NCBI GenBank assembly: GCA_002551355.1
Contig: NTHE01000009.1
Span: 82,330 to 146,329, forward strand
Length of the DNA stretch: 64,000 bases
Source of the DNA: Streptomyces sp. man185
GTDB lineage: Bacteria > Actinomycetota > Actinomycetes > Streptomycetales > Streptomycetaceae
Reading direction: 5' to 3'
Within the stretch, counting starts at the first letter, position 1, and the number at the start of each line of letters is the position of its first letter. The notes below the pieces were generated by a model. It did not search any database. It was not told the DNA's origin and saw nothing but the letters and a program-made list of their open reading frames with translations. A program made the translations under genes and the position numbers. Positions 27,727-36,663 of the stretch are shown piece after piece.

Positions 27727-29160
27727 TCACTTGGCGACGGCCTTGCGGCCGCGCCTCTCGCGGAACAGCGAGATGCCCACCACCAGGGCCGCGACCAGCA
27801 GCGACAGCACGACCTGCTCGCGGGCGGTGTCGTCGGTCAGCATGTAGACGAGGACGAAGGAGATCGCCGCGATCGTCGCCCAGGTGAGGTACGGGAAGAG
27901 CCACATCCGTACGACCAGCTTGCCGGGGGTCTCGCGCAGGATGATCCCGCGCATCCGCAGCTGGGTGAAACAGATGACCAGCCACACGAAGAGCGCGACC
28001 GCGCCGGAGGAGTTCAGCAGGAACTGGAACACCGTGTCGGGCCACTGGTAGTTGAAGAACACCGCCACGAAACCGAAGACCACCGAGGACAGGATCGCCG
28101 TCTGCGGCACACCGCGCTTGTTGACCTTGGCGAAGGACTTCGGGGCGTCCCCCCGCTCGCCGAGCGAGAACGCCATCCGGGATGCGGTGTACAGACCGGA
28201 GTTGAGGCAGGACAGCACGGCCGTCAGCACGATGAAGTCCATGACGTTGCCGGCCTGCGGGATCCCGATCGAGTCGAGGGCGGCGACATAGCTGCCCTTT
28301 TCCATGATCGACGGGTCGTTCCACGGCAGCAGCGTCAGCACGACGAAGATGGAGCCGAGGTAGAAGACGGCGATACGCCAGATCACACTGTTGGTGGCCT
28401 TCGAGACGGCGCGCTGCGGGTCCGAGGACTCGCCGGCGGCCAGCGTCACGATCTCACTGCCCATGAACGAGAAGACGACCATCAGCACACCGGTCAGGAT
28501 CGCGCCCGGCCCCTCGGGGAAGAACCCGCCGCTGTCCGTCAGATGGGCCAGACCCGACCCCGGGTTGTCCGAACCGGGCAGGAACCCGAAGACGGCGAGG
28601 AAGCCGACGACCACGAACGCGGCTATCGCCACGACCTTGATCCCGGCGAACCAGAACTCGAACTCGCCGTAACTGCCGACCGAGACCAGGTTGGTGGCGG
28701 TCAGCACGACCATCACGATCAGCGCCCAGGCCCACTGGGGCACGCCCGGAACCCAGCTCTCCAGGATCTTCGCGCCCGCCGTGGCCTCTACGGCGAGCAC
28801 CACGACCCAGAAGAACCAGTAGAGCCAGCCGATGGAGAAACCGGCCCAACGGCCGAGCGCCTGGTCGGCGTAGGCGGAGAAGGAGCCGGAGCTCGGCCGG
28901 GCTGCCGCCATCTCGCCGAGCATCCGCATCACGAGGACGACCATCAGGCCGACCATCGCGTACGAGATCAGGATCGCCGGACCCGCGGCCGCGATGCCCG
29001 CGCTCGATCCCACGAAGAGCCCGGCGCCGATCACGCCGCCGATCGCGATCATCGAGAGGTGGCGGTTCTTCAGGCCTGCCTGAAGCCCGCCCGACGAGTC
29101 CGGCCGGTCCGGCTCACCGGGCTCCTGGCCCGGCTTCGCCAGCGTCGTCTGCGACGTCAT
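27727..29160 (-). CDS. APC family amino-acid permease (third paralogue)
   Basis: A 477-residue permease with LKNRHLSMIAIGGVIGAGLF, MLGEMAAARPSSGSFS and SYGEFEFWFAGIKV. It is closely related to the two permeases at 22-25 kb but more divergent from each than they are from one another, judging by the signature blocks. The GabP-type pattern suggests transport of GABA or another amino acid by proton symport; not resolvable by eye. AAGGAA lies eight bases before the ATG. It is divergent from rpiB across a 260-bp region rich in small repeats. Confidence 0.88.
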   Translation of the reverse strand: MTSQTTLAKPGQEPGEPDRPDSSGGLQAGLKNRHLSMIAIGGVIGAGLFVGSSAGIAAAGPAILISYAMVGLMVVLVMRMLGEMAAARPSSGSFSAYADQALGRWAGFSIGWLYWFFWVVVLAVEATAGAKILESWVPGVPQWAWALIVMVVLTATNLVSVGSYGEFEFWFAGIKVVAIAAFVVVGFLAVFGFLPGSDNPGSGLAHLTDSGGFFPEGPGAILTGVLMVVFSFMGSEIVTLAAGESSDPQRAVSKATNSVIWRIAVFYLGSIFVVLTLLPWNDPSIMEKGSYVAALDSIGIPQAGNVMDFIVLTAVLSCLNSGLYTASRMAFSLGERGDAPKSFAKVNKRGVPQTAILSSVVFGFVAVFFNYQWPDTVFQFLLNSSGAVALFVWLVICFTQLRMRGIILRETPGKLVVRMWLFPYLTWATIAAISFVLVYMLTDDTAREQVVLSLLVAALVVGISLFRERRGRKAVAK

Positions 29161-29289
29161 GGGGGGATTCCTTACCTTTTCGAGCATGAGGGTGTGCCCT
29201 GCTCCGCCGTCGGGTGGTGCCCGTGGGGTGTGCGAAGACAAGGCCACGCATTCAAGCCCGATACAAGGCGGAAGGGGAACCCCCTCTTT

Positions 29290-29330
29290 CGGATCGTTTG
29301 CCGGATCGTTGCCCAAGTGGCGTTCGCCAC
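29290..29330. repeat. 12-bp tandem repeat and palindrome before rpiB
   Basis: CGGATCGTTTGC and CGGATCGTTGCC stand directly in tandem (29290-29301, 29302-29313). Three bases later comes the near-perfect palindrome GTGGCG-TT-CGCCAC (29317-29330). They lie between the divergent permease and rpiB genes and may be regulator sites. Confidence 0.5.
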
Positions 29331-29420
29331 ACAAAACCGGGCTCAGACCTGCGAATCATCGGATGGAGGCGTTGGCCCCGCTGACGGCTACCCCGCGAAG
29401 TTCGTGCCACACTTCGCACC

Positions 29421-29909
<489 letters not shown>

Positions 29910-29927
29910 CCCCGCCCCACACCGCTT

Positions 29928-29958
29928 CCGTGCCGCCGGGTCCCGCCCGGCGGCACGG
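29928..29958 (+). terminator. rpiB terminator
   Basis: Perfect 13-bp stem CCGTGCCGCCGGG/CCCGGCGGCACGG with a five-base loop, 19 bases after the rpiB stop. Confidence 0.75.
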
Positions 29959-30009
29959 TCATGTCACCGCCCGACCCGTCACCCGTATCTCCACGAGGAG
30001 CAGCCCGCC

Positions 30010-30843
30010 GTGCCCGAGGGCCACACCATCCGCCGGCTCGCCGACGACCACGCCGAACGGTTCGCGGGCGCACCGGTACGGGTGAGCAGCCCGCAGGGCA
30101 AGTTCTCCGACAGCGCGGCCCTGCTCGACGGGCGGACCCTCACCGCCACCGACGCCCACGGCAAACACCTCTTCCTCGGATTCGGGGAAACCGGCTGGGT
30201 CCACATCCACCTCGGCCTCTTCGGCAAGCTCGGCTTCGGCGCCGCCCCGCCCCCGCCGCCCACCGACACCGTCCGCCTCCGCCTGGTCAACGCGGACCAC
30301 TACGCGGATCTGCGCGGCCCCACCGCCTGTGCCCTGCTCACCGAGCCCGAGAAGCACGCGATACACGAGCGCCTGGGCCCGGACCCGCTGCGCGGCGACG
30401 AGGACGGGGAGCGCGCCTGGCAGCGGATCTCCCGCAGCCGGACCACCATCGCCGCGCTGCTGATGGACCAGAAGGTCATCGCGGGCGTCGGCAACGTCTA
30501 CCGCGCCGAGGTCCTCTTCCGCCACGGCATCGACCCGTACCGCACCGGCCGGGGCCTCACCCGCGCCGAGTGGGACACGATCTGGGCGGACCTCGGCGAC
30601 CTGATGCGCGAAGGCGTGCGGAACAACCGCATCGACACCGTCCGCCCCGAACACCTCCCCGAGGCCATGGGCCGCCCGCCCCGCAAGGACGACCACGGCG
30701 GCGAGGTCTACGTCTACCGGCGCGCGAACCTGCCCTGCCACCTCTGCCGTACGGAGATCCGTACCGCTGACCTCGTCTCCCGCAACCTCTTCTGGTGCCC
30801 CCGGTGCCAGCCGCCGGGGCCCTCCGGCGGCGGGAAAGGCTGA
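30010..30843 (+). CDS. nei: Fpg/Nei family DNA glycosylase (endonuclease VIII type)
   Basis: A 277-residue base-excision-repair enzyme that removes oxidised bases and nicks the strand. The mature N-terminus is Pro-Glu-Gly-His (PEGHTIRRL), which places the catalytic proline and glutamate. The helix-two-turn-helix DNA-binding part reads LLMDQKVIAGVGNVYRAEVLF, and a C-terminal zinc finger has CHLC and CPRC. PEGHT rather than PELPE points to Nei rather than Fpg. The GTG start has an AGGAG site upstream. Followed after 90 bases by the phosphatase gene. Confidence 0.93.
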   Translation: MPEGHTIRRLADDHAERFAGAPVRVSSPQGKFSDSAALLDGRTLTATDAHGKHLFLGFGETGWVHIHLGLFGKLGFGAAPPPPPTDTVRLRLVNADHYADLRGPTACALLTEPEKHAIHERLGPDPLRGDEDGERAWQRISRSRTTIAALLMDQKVIAGVGNVYRAEVLFRHGIDPYRTGRGLTRAEWDTIWADLGDLMREGVRNNRIDTVRPEHLPEAMGRPPRKDDHGGEVYVYRRANLPCHLCRTEIRTADLVSRNLFWCPRCQPPGPSGGGKG

Positions 30844-30846
30844 AAG

Positions 30847-30867
30847 CCGTCCGAAGAAGGCGGACGG
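30847..30867 (+). terminator. weak hairpin after nei
   Basis: 7-bp stem CCGTCCG/CGGACGG with a 7-base loop starting three bases after the nei stop. Small; may be only partly effective. Confidence 0.4.
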
Positions 30868-30933
30868 GAACGCGCGGACGACCCCATTTCGAGCGCATTG
30901 TCACCGGGGTCCCCCTGCACCGGAGGCGTTCGG

Positions 30934-32097
30934 GTGGATAAGGTCCCGGCAGTGGCCCGTAGCGGAGGAGTAGACGACTTCTGGGCCCGGTGGCGCAGAA
31001 AGATGCACCGGGTCCGCACCGGTGTGCGCAAATCCGGGGTCGACTACTTCCGCGGCGACGGTTCCGACTGGATCGCCCTGGCCGGTCTGCTGCTGACGAT
31101 CCCGGCCATCACCTTCGCCACCGTCGTCAGCCCGCTCTGGATCGACCCGGCCGCCCTCGCCCTGCCCATCGTGGCGGGCGGTCTCGTGCTGCGCCCCGCC
31201 AGCCTGCTGGGCCTGTACGCGACGGCCGCCGTCGCCCTGATCATCGAGGCGCTCACCCTCGGCCCGTACCTGGACGGCCCCGCCAGAGTCACCCCGGGCA
31301 CCGTCCTCGTGGTCGCCGCCTGCGGGTTCTTCGGGCTGGTCCTCGCCCAGTTCAGGGCCCGGGTCGGCGTGCCCTGGCGGGGCGGCGGCACGATGCTCTT
31401 CGACCTGCGCGAACGCATCCGGGTGCAGAGCTCCCTGCCCCGGCTGCCGCAGGGCTGGCACCGCGAGATGGCCCTGCGCCCGGCGGGCGGCCAGTCGTTC
31501 TCCGGGGACTTCGTCGTCGCGGCCCGCACCCACGGGGGCCGCACCCTGGAGGCCGTCCTCACCGACGTCTCCGGCAAGGGCATGGACGCGGGCTCCCGGG
31601 CCCTGCTGCTGTCCGGCGCCTTCGGCGGGCTGCTCGGCTCGCTGGCCCCGCACGCCTTCCTGCCCGCCGCCAACGGCTATCTGCTGCGCCAGGACTGGGA
31701 CGAGGGCTTCGCCACCTCCATCCACCTGGTGCTGGACCTGGAGTCGGGCGACTACGAGATCTACTCCGCGGGCCACCCGCCCGCCCTCCAACTGCACGCG
31801 GGCAGCGGGCAGTGGGAGGAGAAGTCGGGGGAGGGGCCCCTGCTCGGCGTCTACGACGGAGCCGAGTTCGACGCGGTGAAGGGCTCGCTCGCACCCGGCG
31901 ACGTCCTCATGCTGTTCACCGACGGTCTGGTGGAGGCCTCCGACCGGGACATCGCCGAGGGCATCGACCGGCTGACGGGCGAGGCCGACCGCTATGTATC
32001 CACCGGCTTCGAGGGCGCTGCCTGGCATCTGATCGAGGCCTGCGCCAAGGACGTCAACGACGACCGGGCCCTGTTGCTGCTCTCCCGCCGGGCCTGA
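30934..32097 (+). CDS. membrane-anchored SpoIIE-type PP2C phosphatase
   Basis: A 387-residue protein with three or four N-terminal membrane segments (about residues 40-150: WIALAGLLLTIPAITFATVV and following) and a C-terminal SpoIIE/PP2C phosphatase domain. Metal-binding motifs are present: SGDFVVA, the DVSGKGMDA Asp, and LFTDGLVEA near the end. Such proteins dephosphorylate anti-sigma-factor antagonists in partner-switching stress signalling; no sensor (PAS/GAF) or anti-sigma partner is adjacent. I use the GTG at 30934 because GGAGG precedes it by eight bases; an in-frame TTG at 30898 lacks one. Confidence 0.9.
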   Translation: MDKVPAVARSGGVDDFWARWRRKMHRVRTGVRKSGVDYFRGDGSDWIALAGLLLTIPAITFATVVSPLWIDPAALALPIVAGGLVLRPASLLGLYATAAVALIIEALTLGPYLDGPARVTPGTVLVVAACGFFGLVLAQFRARVGVPWRGGGTMLFDLRERIRVQSSLPRLPQGWHREMALRPAGGQSFSGDFVVAARTHGGRTLEAVLTDVSGKGMDAGSRALLLSGAFGGLLGSLAPHAFLPAANGYLLRQDWDEGFATSIHLVLDLESGDYEIYSAGHPPALQLHAGSGQWEEKSGEGPLLGVYDGAEFDAVKGSLAPGDVLMLFTDGLVEASDRDIAEGIDRLTGEADRYVSTGFEGAAWHLIEACAKDVNDDRALLLLSRRA

Positions 32098-32138
32098 GAG
32101 CGGCCTCCGGCACGGACGCCGCTCCCACCGGACCCTGA

Positions 32139-32194
32139 ACGGCGGAGAGGCGCCCGTCACCCGGGGGCCGGGTATCGGGGCGCCTCTCCGCCGT
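32139..32194. terminator. bidirectional terminator
   Basis: Perfect 17-bp stem (32139-32155 with 32178-32194) and a 22-base loop, between the convergent phosphatase and antiporter genes. Confidence 0.75.
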
Positions 32195-32231
32195 CCGGTG
32201 GTGCTGGGCCGTGAGGCTCAGCCGGTGGTGC

Positions 32232-33416
32232 TCAGACCGACACCGGAACCTGCTCCTGGTCCTGGTTGTCGTCCTTCTTGCGGCCGCCCGGCAGGATGCG
32301 GGCCAGCCAGTGCGAGCGTCCGGCGGCCAGCGGCGCGAGGACGGCGAGCAGGAGGACGTAACCGGCGATGAACGGCGAGAGCCGCTCGTCCAGTCCGGCG
32401 GCCGCCGCCATCGTGGCCAGGATGAGCGCGAACTCACCGCGGGCGACCAGCGTGGTGGCGATGTTGGACGTGGCCTGCGCGCCGAAGGAGTACACCTTCG
32501 CCGCCGCGAGTCCGGCCGCGACGTTCATGGCGAGCGTCAGCACGACGGCCGCAAGCACCGGCCACAGCACGCTCGGAAGGTCGCCCGGGTCGATGGAGAG
32601 GCCGAAGGCGAAGAAGAAGATCGCGCCGAACGCGTCCCGCAGCGGGTGGACCAGCTTGAGGATGCGGTCGCCGGACGAGGTGGAGCCGAGCATCAGGCCG
32701 ACCATGAACGCGCCGATCGCGTCGGCGACGCCGAACATCTCGGAGACACCGGCGACGAAGACGGCCATGCCGAGGAACGAGATGACCAGCAGCTCGTCGT
32801 CCTTGGTGTTCATGAGCTTGCCGATGATCTTCGTGCCGAACCGCGCCGCCAGCGCGAGCAGCAGCAGGAAGCCGAAGGCCTTGCCGCCGTCGATCAGCGC
32901 GGCCGAGAGGCTGTCCGCACCGGACAGGATCGGCTGGAGCGCGGCGAGGTACAGGGCGAGGAAGATGTCCTCGACGACGATGATGCCGAGGATCGGGCGG
33001 GTCTCCGGATTCCCGATGCGTCCGAGGTCCACCAGGATCTTGGTGACGATCGCGGACGAGGAGATGCCGAGGACACCGGCCAGGACCAGCGCCTCCGAGG
33101 TGCCCCAGCCCAGCGCGAAGCCGAATATGAGACCGGCGCCGACGTTCAGGACGAGATACGTCCCGCCCGCGATGGCCATCTTCCGGCCACCCGTCTTGAG
33201 GTCGTCCATGTGGAACTCGAGCCCCAGGTAGAAGAGCAGGAGGACGAGTCCCAGCGCGGAGAGCATCTCCAGGTCGTGCGGGTTCGAGAGGAGTGTGTAT
33301 CCGGGGGTGTGCGGGCCGAGGAGGATTCCGGCCAGGATGAACAGGGGGATCGTCGGCAGCCCGATACGGCCGCCGAGGCGGGCGAGGACGGCAGCGGCCA
33401 GGAAGGCGCCGCCCAT
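32232..33416 (-). CDS. cation:proton antiporter (CPA2/KefB-like)
   Basis: A 394-residue integral membrane antiporter exchanging Na+ or K+ for protons. About a dozen helices are visible, with family marks LPTIPLFILAGILLGPHTPG, ALGLVLLLFYLGLEF, GISSSAIVTKILVDL and VVEDIFLALYL (the conserved Asp region). There is no C-terminal TrkA-N domain; the tail is short and charged (KKDDNQDQEQVPVSV). The ATG at 33414-33416 has no ribosome site. The frame stays open upstream with a plausible IGHADTLLA lead-in but without a standard start codon there. Terminator behind it. Confidence 0.9.
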   Translation of the reverse strand: MGGAFLAAAVLARLGGRIGLPTIPLFILAGILLGPHTPGYTLLSNPHDLEMLSALGLVLLLFYLGLEFHMDDLKTGGRKMAIAGGTYLVLNVGAGLIFGFALGWGTSEALVLAGVLGISSSAIVTKILVDLGRIGNPETRPILGIIVVEDIFLALYLAALQPILSGADSLSAALIDGGKAFGFLLLLALAARFGTKIIGKLMNTKDDELLVISFLGMAVFVAGVSEMFGVADAIGAFMVGLMLGSTSSGDRILKLVHPLRDAFGAIFFFAFGLSIDPGDLPSVLWPVLAAVVLTLAMNVAAGLAAAKVYSFGAQATSNIATTLVARGEFALILATMAAAAGLDERLSPFIAGYVLLLAVLAPLAAGRSHWLARILPGGRKKDDNQDQEQVPVSV

Positions 33417-33639
33417 GGCGAGGAGGGTGTCTGCGTGTCCGATGAGCCTGGTCCTTCGGGGTCGGTCAAGAGCTGGTCAAGGGGGCATCAAGATTCCATC
33501 AGTAATTAGTTTACCGAACGATTGACGCTGCAACTATGACTCCGTCAGATTGTCAGCTTTTGTCTGCATGGTCCACGAGGGTGTCGCGCCAACAGCCCCA
33601 GGGGTGGAGCGAGTTCGGTCGCCGTCCCGGGCGCGGTCG

Positions 33640-33645
33640 TAGGCT
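33640..33645 (+). promoter_or_regulatory. -10 element of a leaderless transcript
   Basis: TAGGCT ends six bases before the ATG of the HD-domain gene, which has no ribosome site. Confidence 0.45.
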
Positions 33646-33651
33646 CAGCCC

Positions 33652-34152
33652 ATGACTGGACGGCATCTGAGCGTCTCCGAGGTGGAGGCCATCGCCCGCG
33701 AGGCCCACGCGCGGCAGACCGACAAGGCGGGCCGCCCGTACGTGGAACACCTGGCGGCGGTGGCCGAAGGCGTACGGGTACGCGGCGGCGACGACGGGCA
33801 GATCGCGGCGGCCTGGCTGCACGACGCCGTCGAGGACGCCGCGCTCTCCGCCCGGTGGCTGGCCGCCGCCGCCCTGCCGCAGGAGGTGAAGGACATGGTC
33901 CTGGCGGTGACCAAGCGGCCGGGGGAGGAGCTGTCCTCGTACACCGGGCGGATCCTGGCCACTCCGGGGGCGCTGCTCATCAAGGAGGCGGACCTCGCCC
34001 ACAACACGGATCCCGCCCGCCTCGCGGTCCTGGACGCGGCGACCCGTACCCGGCTGGTGGCGAAGTATGCGCAGGTGCGAGGGCTGCTGGGGCTGGTCGG
34101 CGACGAATCACCTCCGGACCGAAAGAATTCGGCCAACCCGGAGACGCACTGA
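33652..34152 (+). CDS. small HD-domain protein (alarmone hydrolase, SAH/MESH1-like)
   Basis: A 166-residue protein that consists of the HD hydrolase fold only. Motifs follow the stand-alone (p)ppGpp hydrolases: YVEHLAAVAEGV (His33), AAAWLHDAVEDA with His56-Asp57 and the Glu60-Asp61 pair, VTKRPGE and LIKEADLAHNT with the last metal ligand. No synthetase, TGS or ACT domain is present. It probably hydrolyses (p)ppGpp or a related nucleotide, but activity is inferred from motifs. It appears leaderless and has a strong terminator overlapping its stop codon. Confidence 0.82.
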   Translation: MTGRHLSVSEVEAIAREAHARQTDKAGRPYVEHLAAVAEGVRVRGGDDGQIAAAWLHDAVEDAALSARWLAAAALPQEVKDMVLAVTKRPGEELSSYTGRILATPGALLIKEADLAHNTDPARLAVLDAATRTRLVAKYAQVRGLLGLVGDESPPDRKNSANPETH

Positions 34153-34182
34153 TCCACCCGCGCTCCGGCTGCGGGTGGATCA
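34150..34182. terminator. terminator overlapping the HD-gene stop
   Basis: Perfect 12-bp stem TGATCCACCCGC/GCGGGTGGATCA with a 9-base loop, followed by GGGAAAA. The first three bases are the stop codon itself. It also serves the convergent acyltransferase gene. Confidence 0.7.
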
Positions 34183-34241
34183 GGGAAAAGCGGCGGGGGG
34201 AGCGCCGGCCGGCTCCGTGCGGCAGCGGGCTCTGCGGGGAC

Positions 34242-35408
34242 TCAGCGCTTTGCGGTCTCCCTGCGGAACGCCCAGTTCATGTCCGGCTCGGTGGCCCACT
34301 TCAGCGCGCGGCCCACCAGCGGGGTGCACATGAGTGTCACGGCCACCGCCGCCACGAGCGAGACCACGACGAGGCCGACGGGGTCGGAGAGCCAGGTGTA
34401 GCGGTCGAACAGGCCCGCGTATTCGGCCCCCTTGATCAGGAAGCCGTGCAGCAGATAGCCGCAGATCGTTCCGGCGCCGAGCACCGTGAACCACCGTGCC
34501 CTGCCGGGCACCCAGGCCAGGAAGCCGATCGTCAGCACCAGGGCGCAGCCGAACATCGCCAGCGTCATCACCGCGCCCGACCACCACGGGGCGTCCATCT
34601 CCTGCGCGCTGTTGGCGCGGTAGAGCCAGCCGAGCTGCATGCGCGGGGCGATCCAGTACGCGAAGAGCAGCGCGCCGGCGAACAGCGGCAAGGACAGCAG
34701 CCGCACCTCGCGCCGCCTGACCAGCTGGAAGTGCTCGGGCTTCATCAGCAGGCCGAGCACGAAGAACGGCAGGAACTGCAGCACCCGCTGGAGGTCGAGG
34801 TCGTCGCCGATGTCGGGGGAGACGGAGGCGAGCATGGCGATGGCGAGTGCCACCGGCAGCGGATGGCGAATCGTCTGCCAGATCGGCGTGGTCACGCGCC
34901 AGATGAACAGGGCGATCAGGAACCAGGTCAGGAAGAACGGGTCTATCAGGCTGATCGACATGTCGGGCGCATCGTCCGCGTACCGCTTGAAGAGCGAATA
35001 GGCCGTCTCGAACAGCACGTACGGCACCGCGACCGAGGTGATCAGCCGCTTCACCTTGGGCGTCGTCATGTCGAACGACCGGGAGAAATAGCCGGAGATG
35101 AGGATGAACGCCGGCATGTGGAACATGTACACGATCATGTACAGCGCCCGGGTGGCGCGACTGCCGTCCATCACGGGTTCCCAGGCGTGGGCCACCGCGA
35201 CGAGGACGATCGCCAGATACTTCACATTGTCGAAGTAGGGATCGCGCTTCTTCGCCGCCGCGGGCGCCGGAGCGGCGGCGGCCGGAGCGCTGGTCCCGGG
35301 AGCGGGCCGGGCAGCGGTGGCGGTGAGCGTCCGCTCATGTCTGGGCTCCGACTCCCGGGTCGCCGGGGGGAGCGGGGCCCTCTGGAAAAGGCTCGGAGCT
35401 TGGAACAT
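34242..35408 (-). CDS. membrane acyltransferase 3-like protein
   Basis: A 388-residue multi-helix acyltransferase of the acyltransferase-3/OafA-NolL superfamily, resembling fucose 4-O-acetyltransferase-type proteins. After a 50-residue Ala/Pro-rich cytoplasmic tail comes RDPYFDNVKYLAIVLVAVAH with the family histidine, then MFHMPAFILISGYFSR, the second signature. About ten transmembrane helices follow. It likely moves an acetyl group onto a surface or wall glycan; acceptor unknown. AAGGTG precedes the ATG. The upstream 499 bases have no gene. Confidence 0.87.
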   Translation of the reverse strand: MFQAPSLFQRAPLPPATRESEPRHERTLTATAARPAPGTSAPAAAAPAPAAAKKRDPYFDNVKYLAIVLVAVAHAWEPVMDGSRATRALYMIVYMFHMPAFILISGYFSRSFDMTTPKVKRLITSVAVPYVLFETAYSLFKRYADDAPDMSISLIDPFFLTWFLIALFIWRVTTPIWQTIRHPLPVALAIAMLASVSPDIGDDLDLQRVLQFLPFFVLGLLMKPEHFQLVRRREVRLLSLPLFAGALLFAYWIAPRMQLGWLYRANSAQEMDAPWWSGAVMTLAMFGCALVLTIGFLAWVPGRARWFTVLGAGTICGYLLHGFLIKGAEYAGLFDRYTWLSDPVGLVVVSLVAAVAVTLMCTPLVGRALKWATEPDMNWAFRRETAKR

Positions 35409-35907
35409 CTAAGGCACCTTAGACCGGTCGATTGCCTTGCGTAAAACTGCGGGGAGATATCGCGTGTTCCCCTCTATTCGAATGCGAAACCGCCGAACAC
35501 CGCCCGCTATGACACACTTGATCCCGCTTAAATAGGGCATATCGCCAGGATGTCGGCCGGAGTGAATTACATCGCATCCACGTCGTCAATTGGCTGTGAA
35601 CGAAGTGTGGGGACGCGGAAACGATCACTGTGGTGGATATTCGGCCGCCGGGATTTCACAGCCGACGCACAGGGGGCGCGAGGGCGGCGCGGCTCCCGCG
35701 CGCTTCCCGGGCCCGGGGCGGCCCCTGCCCCGCCCGGCGCCCGTCACCGCGACGGCGCCGGCTGTGAAGGATGGCGGGATCCCGTCACTCCGTTCCGTCA
35801 CCCGGCAGCAACCACGGGGGAGTTGGTGGCACGATGGGGGCGACGGGGCGCGCGGTGGTGCACGCTTCCGGGCCGGCAAGGCGGACCGACCGAGGGTGTG
35901 ATCAGAC
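35409..35907. other. 499-bp gene-free region
   Basis: Between the acyltransferase and the divergent small membrane protein. The first 170 bases are AT-richer than the surroundings. On the plus strand a TTGATC (35518-35523) and a TATCGC (35540-35545) spaced by 16 bases could be a promoter giving a long leader of about 360 bases. I recognised no riboswitch, tRNA or conserved small reading frame. A long leader or an unannotated small RNA is possible. Confidence 0.5.
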
Positions 35908-36102
35908 GTGGCTATTTCACTGTCTATGGTGCTGCTGTTCGCGGTCATCCTGGTGGTAATGATCCGTAGCGGCTCCATCAAGCCGGGACCCGCGATAGTC
36001 GCTGTGCTCTTCGGCTTCTTCCTGGCATCGACCGGCATGGCCCCGTCGATCAACAGGTTCATGAACTCGATAGCCGACACCATCAACCAGATCAGCTTCT
36101 GA
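35908..36102 (+). CDS. small conserved-looking membrane protein, 64 residues
   Basis: Starts at a GTG (MAISLSMVLLFAVILVV) and has one strong N-terminal helix, a short basic loop (RSGSIKPG) and a second hydrophobic helix (AIVAVLFGFFLASTGMA), ending MNSIADTINQISF. Predicted topology is two membrane passes. Codon bias is coding-like and a strong terminator follows the stop. I believe similar small proteins occur across streptomycetes, but the function is unknown. No strong ribosome site; GAGGG is 12-16 bases upstream. Confidence 0.75.
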   Translation: MAISLSMVLLFAVILVVMIRSGSIKPGPAIVAVLFGFFLASTGMAPSINRFMNSIADTINQISF

Positions 36103-36126
36103 AGCACCGCGAAGCAGCGAGAAGCA

Positions 36127-36167
36127 CGAGGGCCGGGCCGGAGAATCATTCTCCGGCCCGGCCCTCG
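36127..36167. terminator. strong hairpin terminator
   Basis: Perfect 19-bp stem (36127-36145 with 36149-36167) with a three-base loop, between the small membrane gene and the 3' end of tRNA-Gly on the other strand. Confidence 0.8.
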
Positions 36168-36176
36168 ACTGCGTGG

Positions 36177-36247
36177 AGCGGGCGACGGGAATCGAACCCG
36201 CGTAGCTAGTTTGGAAGACTAGGGCTCTACCATTGAGCTACGCCCGC
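36177..36247 (-). tRNA. tRNA-Gly (anticodon TCC)
   Basis: On the minus strand the sequence begins GCGGGCGTAGCTCAATGG and ends with the acceptor strand CGCCCGC plus T. The anticodon arm CTAGT-CTTCCAA-ACTAG carries TCC. The T arm GCGGGTTCGATTCCCGT is normal. All four arms pair. CCA is not encoded. Confidence 0.95.
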
Positions 36248-36436
36248 AAGCGTCGCACCGCAGGTCCGTGGACCGCGGCACGAAGAGCATCGTAGCGGGT
36301 CGGCGGCGGTGCCCGCACACCCGTTGTGCCGGCCGCCCGACCGGACCCGTGCCGGAACCGGACCCGCCCCGGTGGAGCCGCTCCGTAAAGCGTCGGATCC
36401 ACGGTCGCCGTGCATGTACCCTACGTGTCGCACCGA

Positions 36437-36513
36437 CGGGGTGTGGCGCAGCTTGGTAGCGCGTCCGCTTTGGGAGCGGAAGGTCGTCGGTTCGAATCCG
36501 GCCACCCCGACCA
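36437..36513 (+). tRNA. tRNA-Pro (anticodon TGG)
   Basis: Acceptor CGGGGTG pairs with CACCCCG; the D arm is GCGCAGCTTGGTAGCGC. The anticodon arm TCCGC-TTTGGGA-GCGGA gives TGG, and the T arm GTCGGTTCGAATCCGGC is complete. The 3' CCA is encoded. It is transcribed toward tig. Confidence 0.96.
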
Positions 36514-36527
36514 CCAGCAAGATCGCA

Positions 36528-36558
36528 TTGTGGGAGTCCTCCCCCTTGCCGTTACTAT
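36528..36558 (+). promoter_or_regulatory. candidate tig promoter
   Basis: TTGTGG (36528-36533) and TACTAT (36553-36558) are 19 bases apart, 105 bases before the tig start. A plausible vegetative promoter, unproven. Confidence 0.4.
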
Positions 36559-36663
36559 GCAAAATGCGTGCCCGTGTGTCTGATGTACCGGGCTCGGTCC
36601 GCGAAGCCGCCACTCGGCGGCCCAGCAGAACCCCAAGAAGTCAGCCACCAAGGAGACCGAACC

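Noticed and set aside
35409..35907. Riboswitch in the gene-free region
   Set aside because: No consensus I know (c-di-AMP, cobalamin, TPP, SAM) could be matched by eye. Left as an open region.
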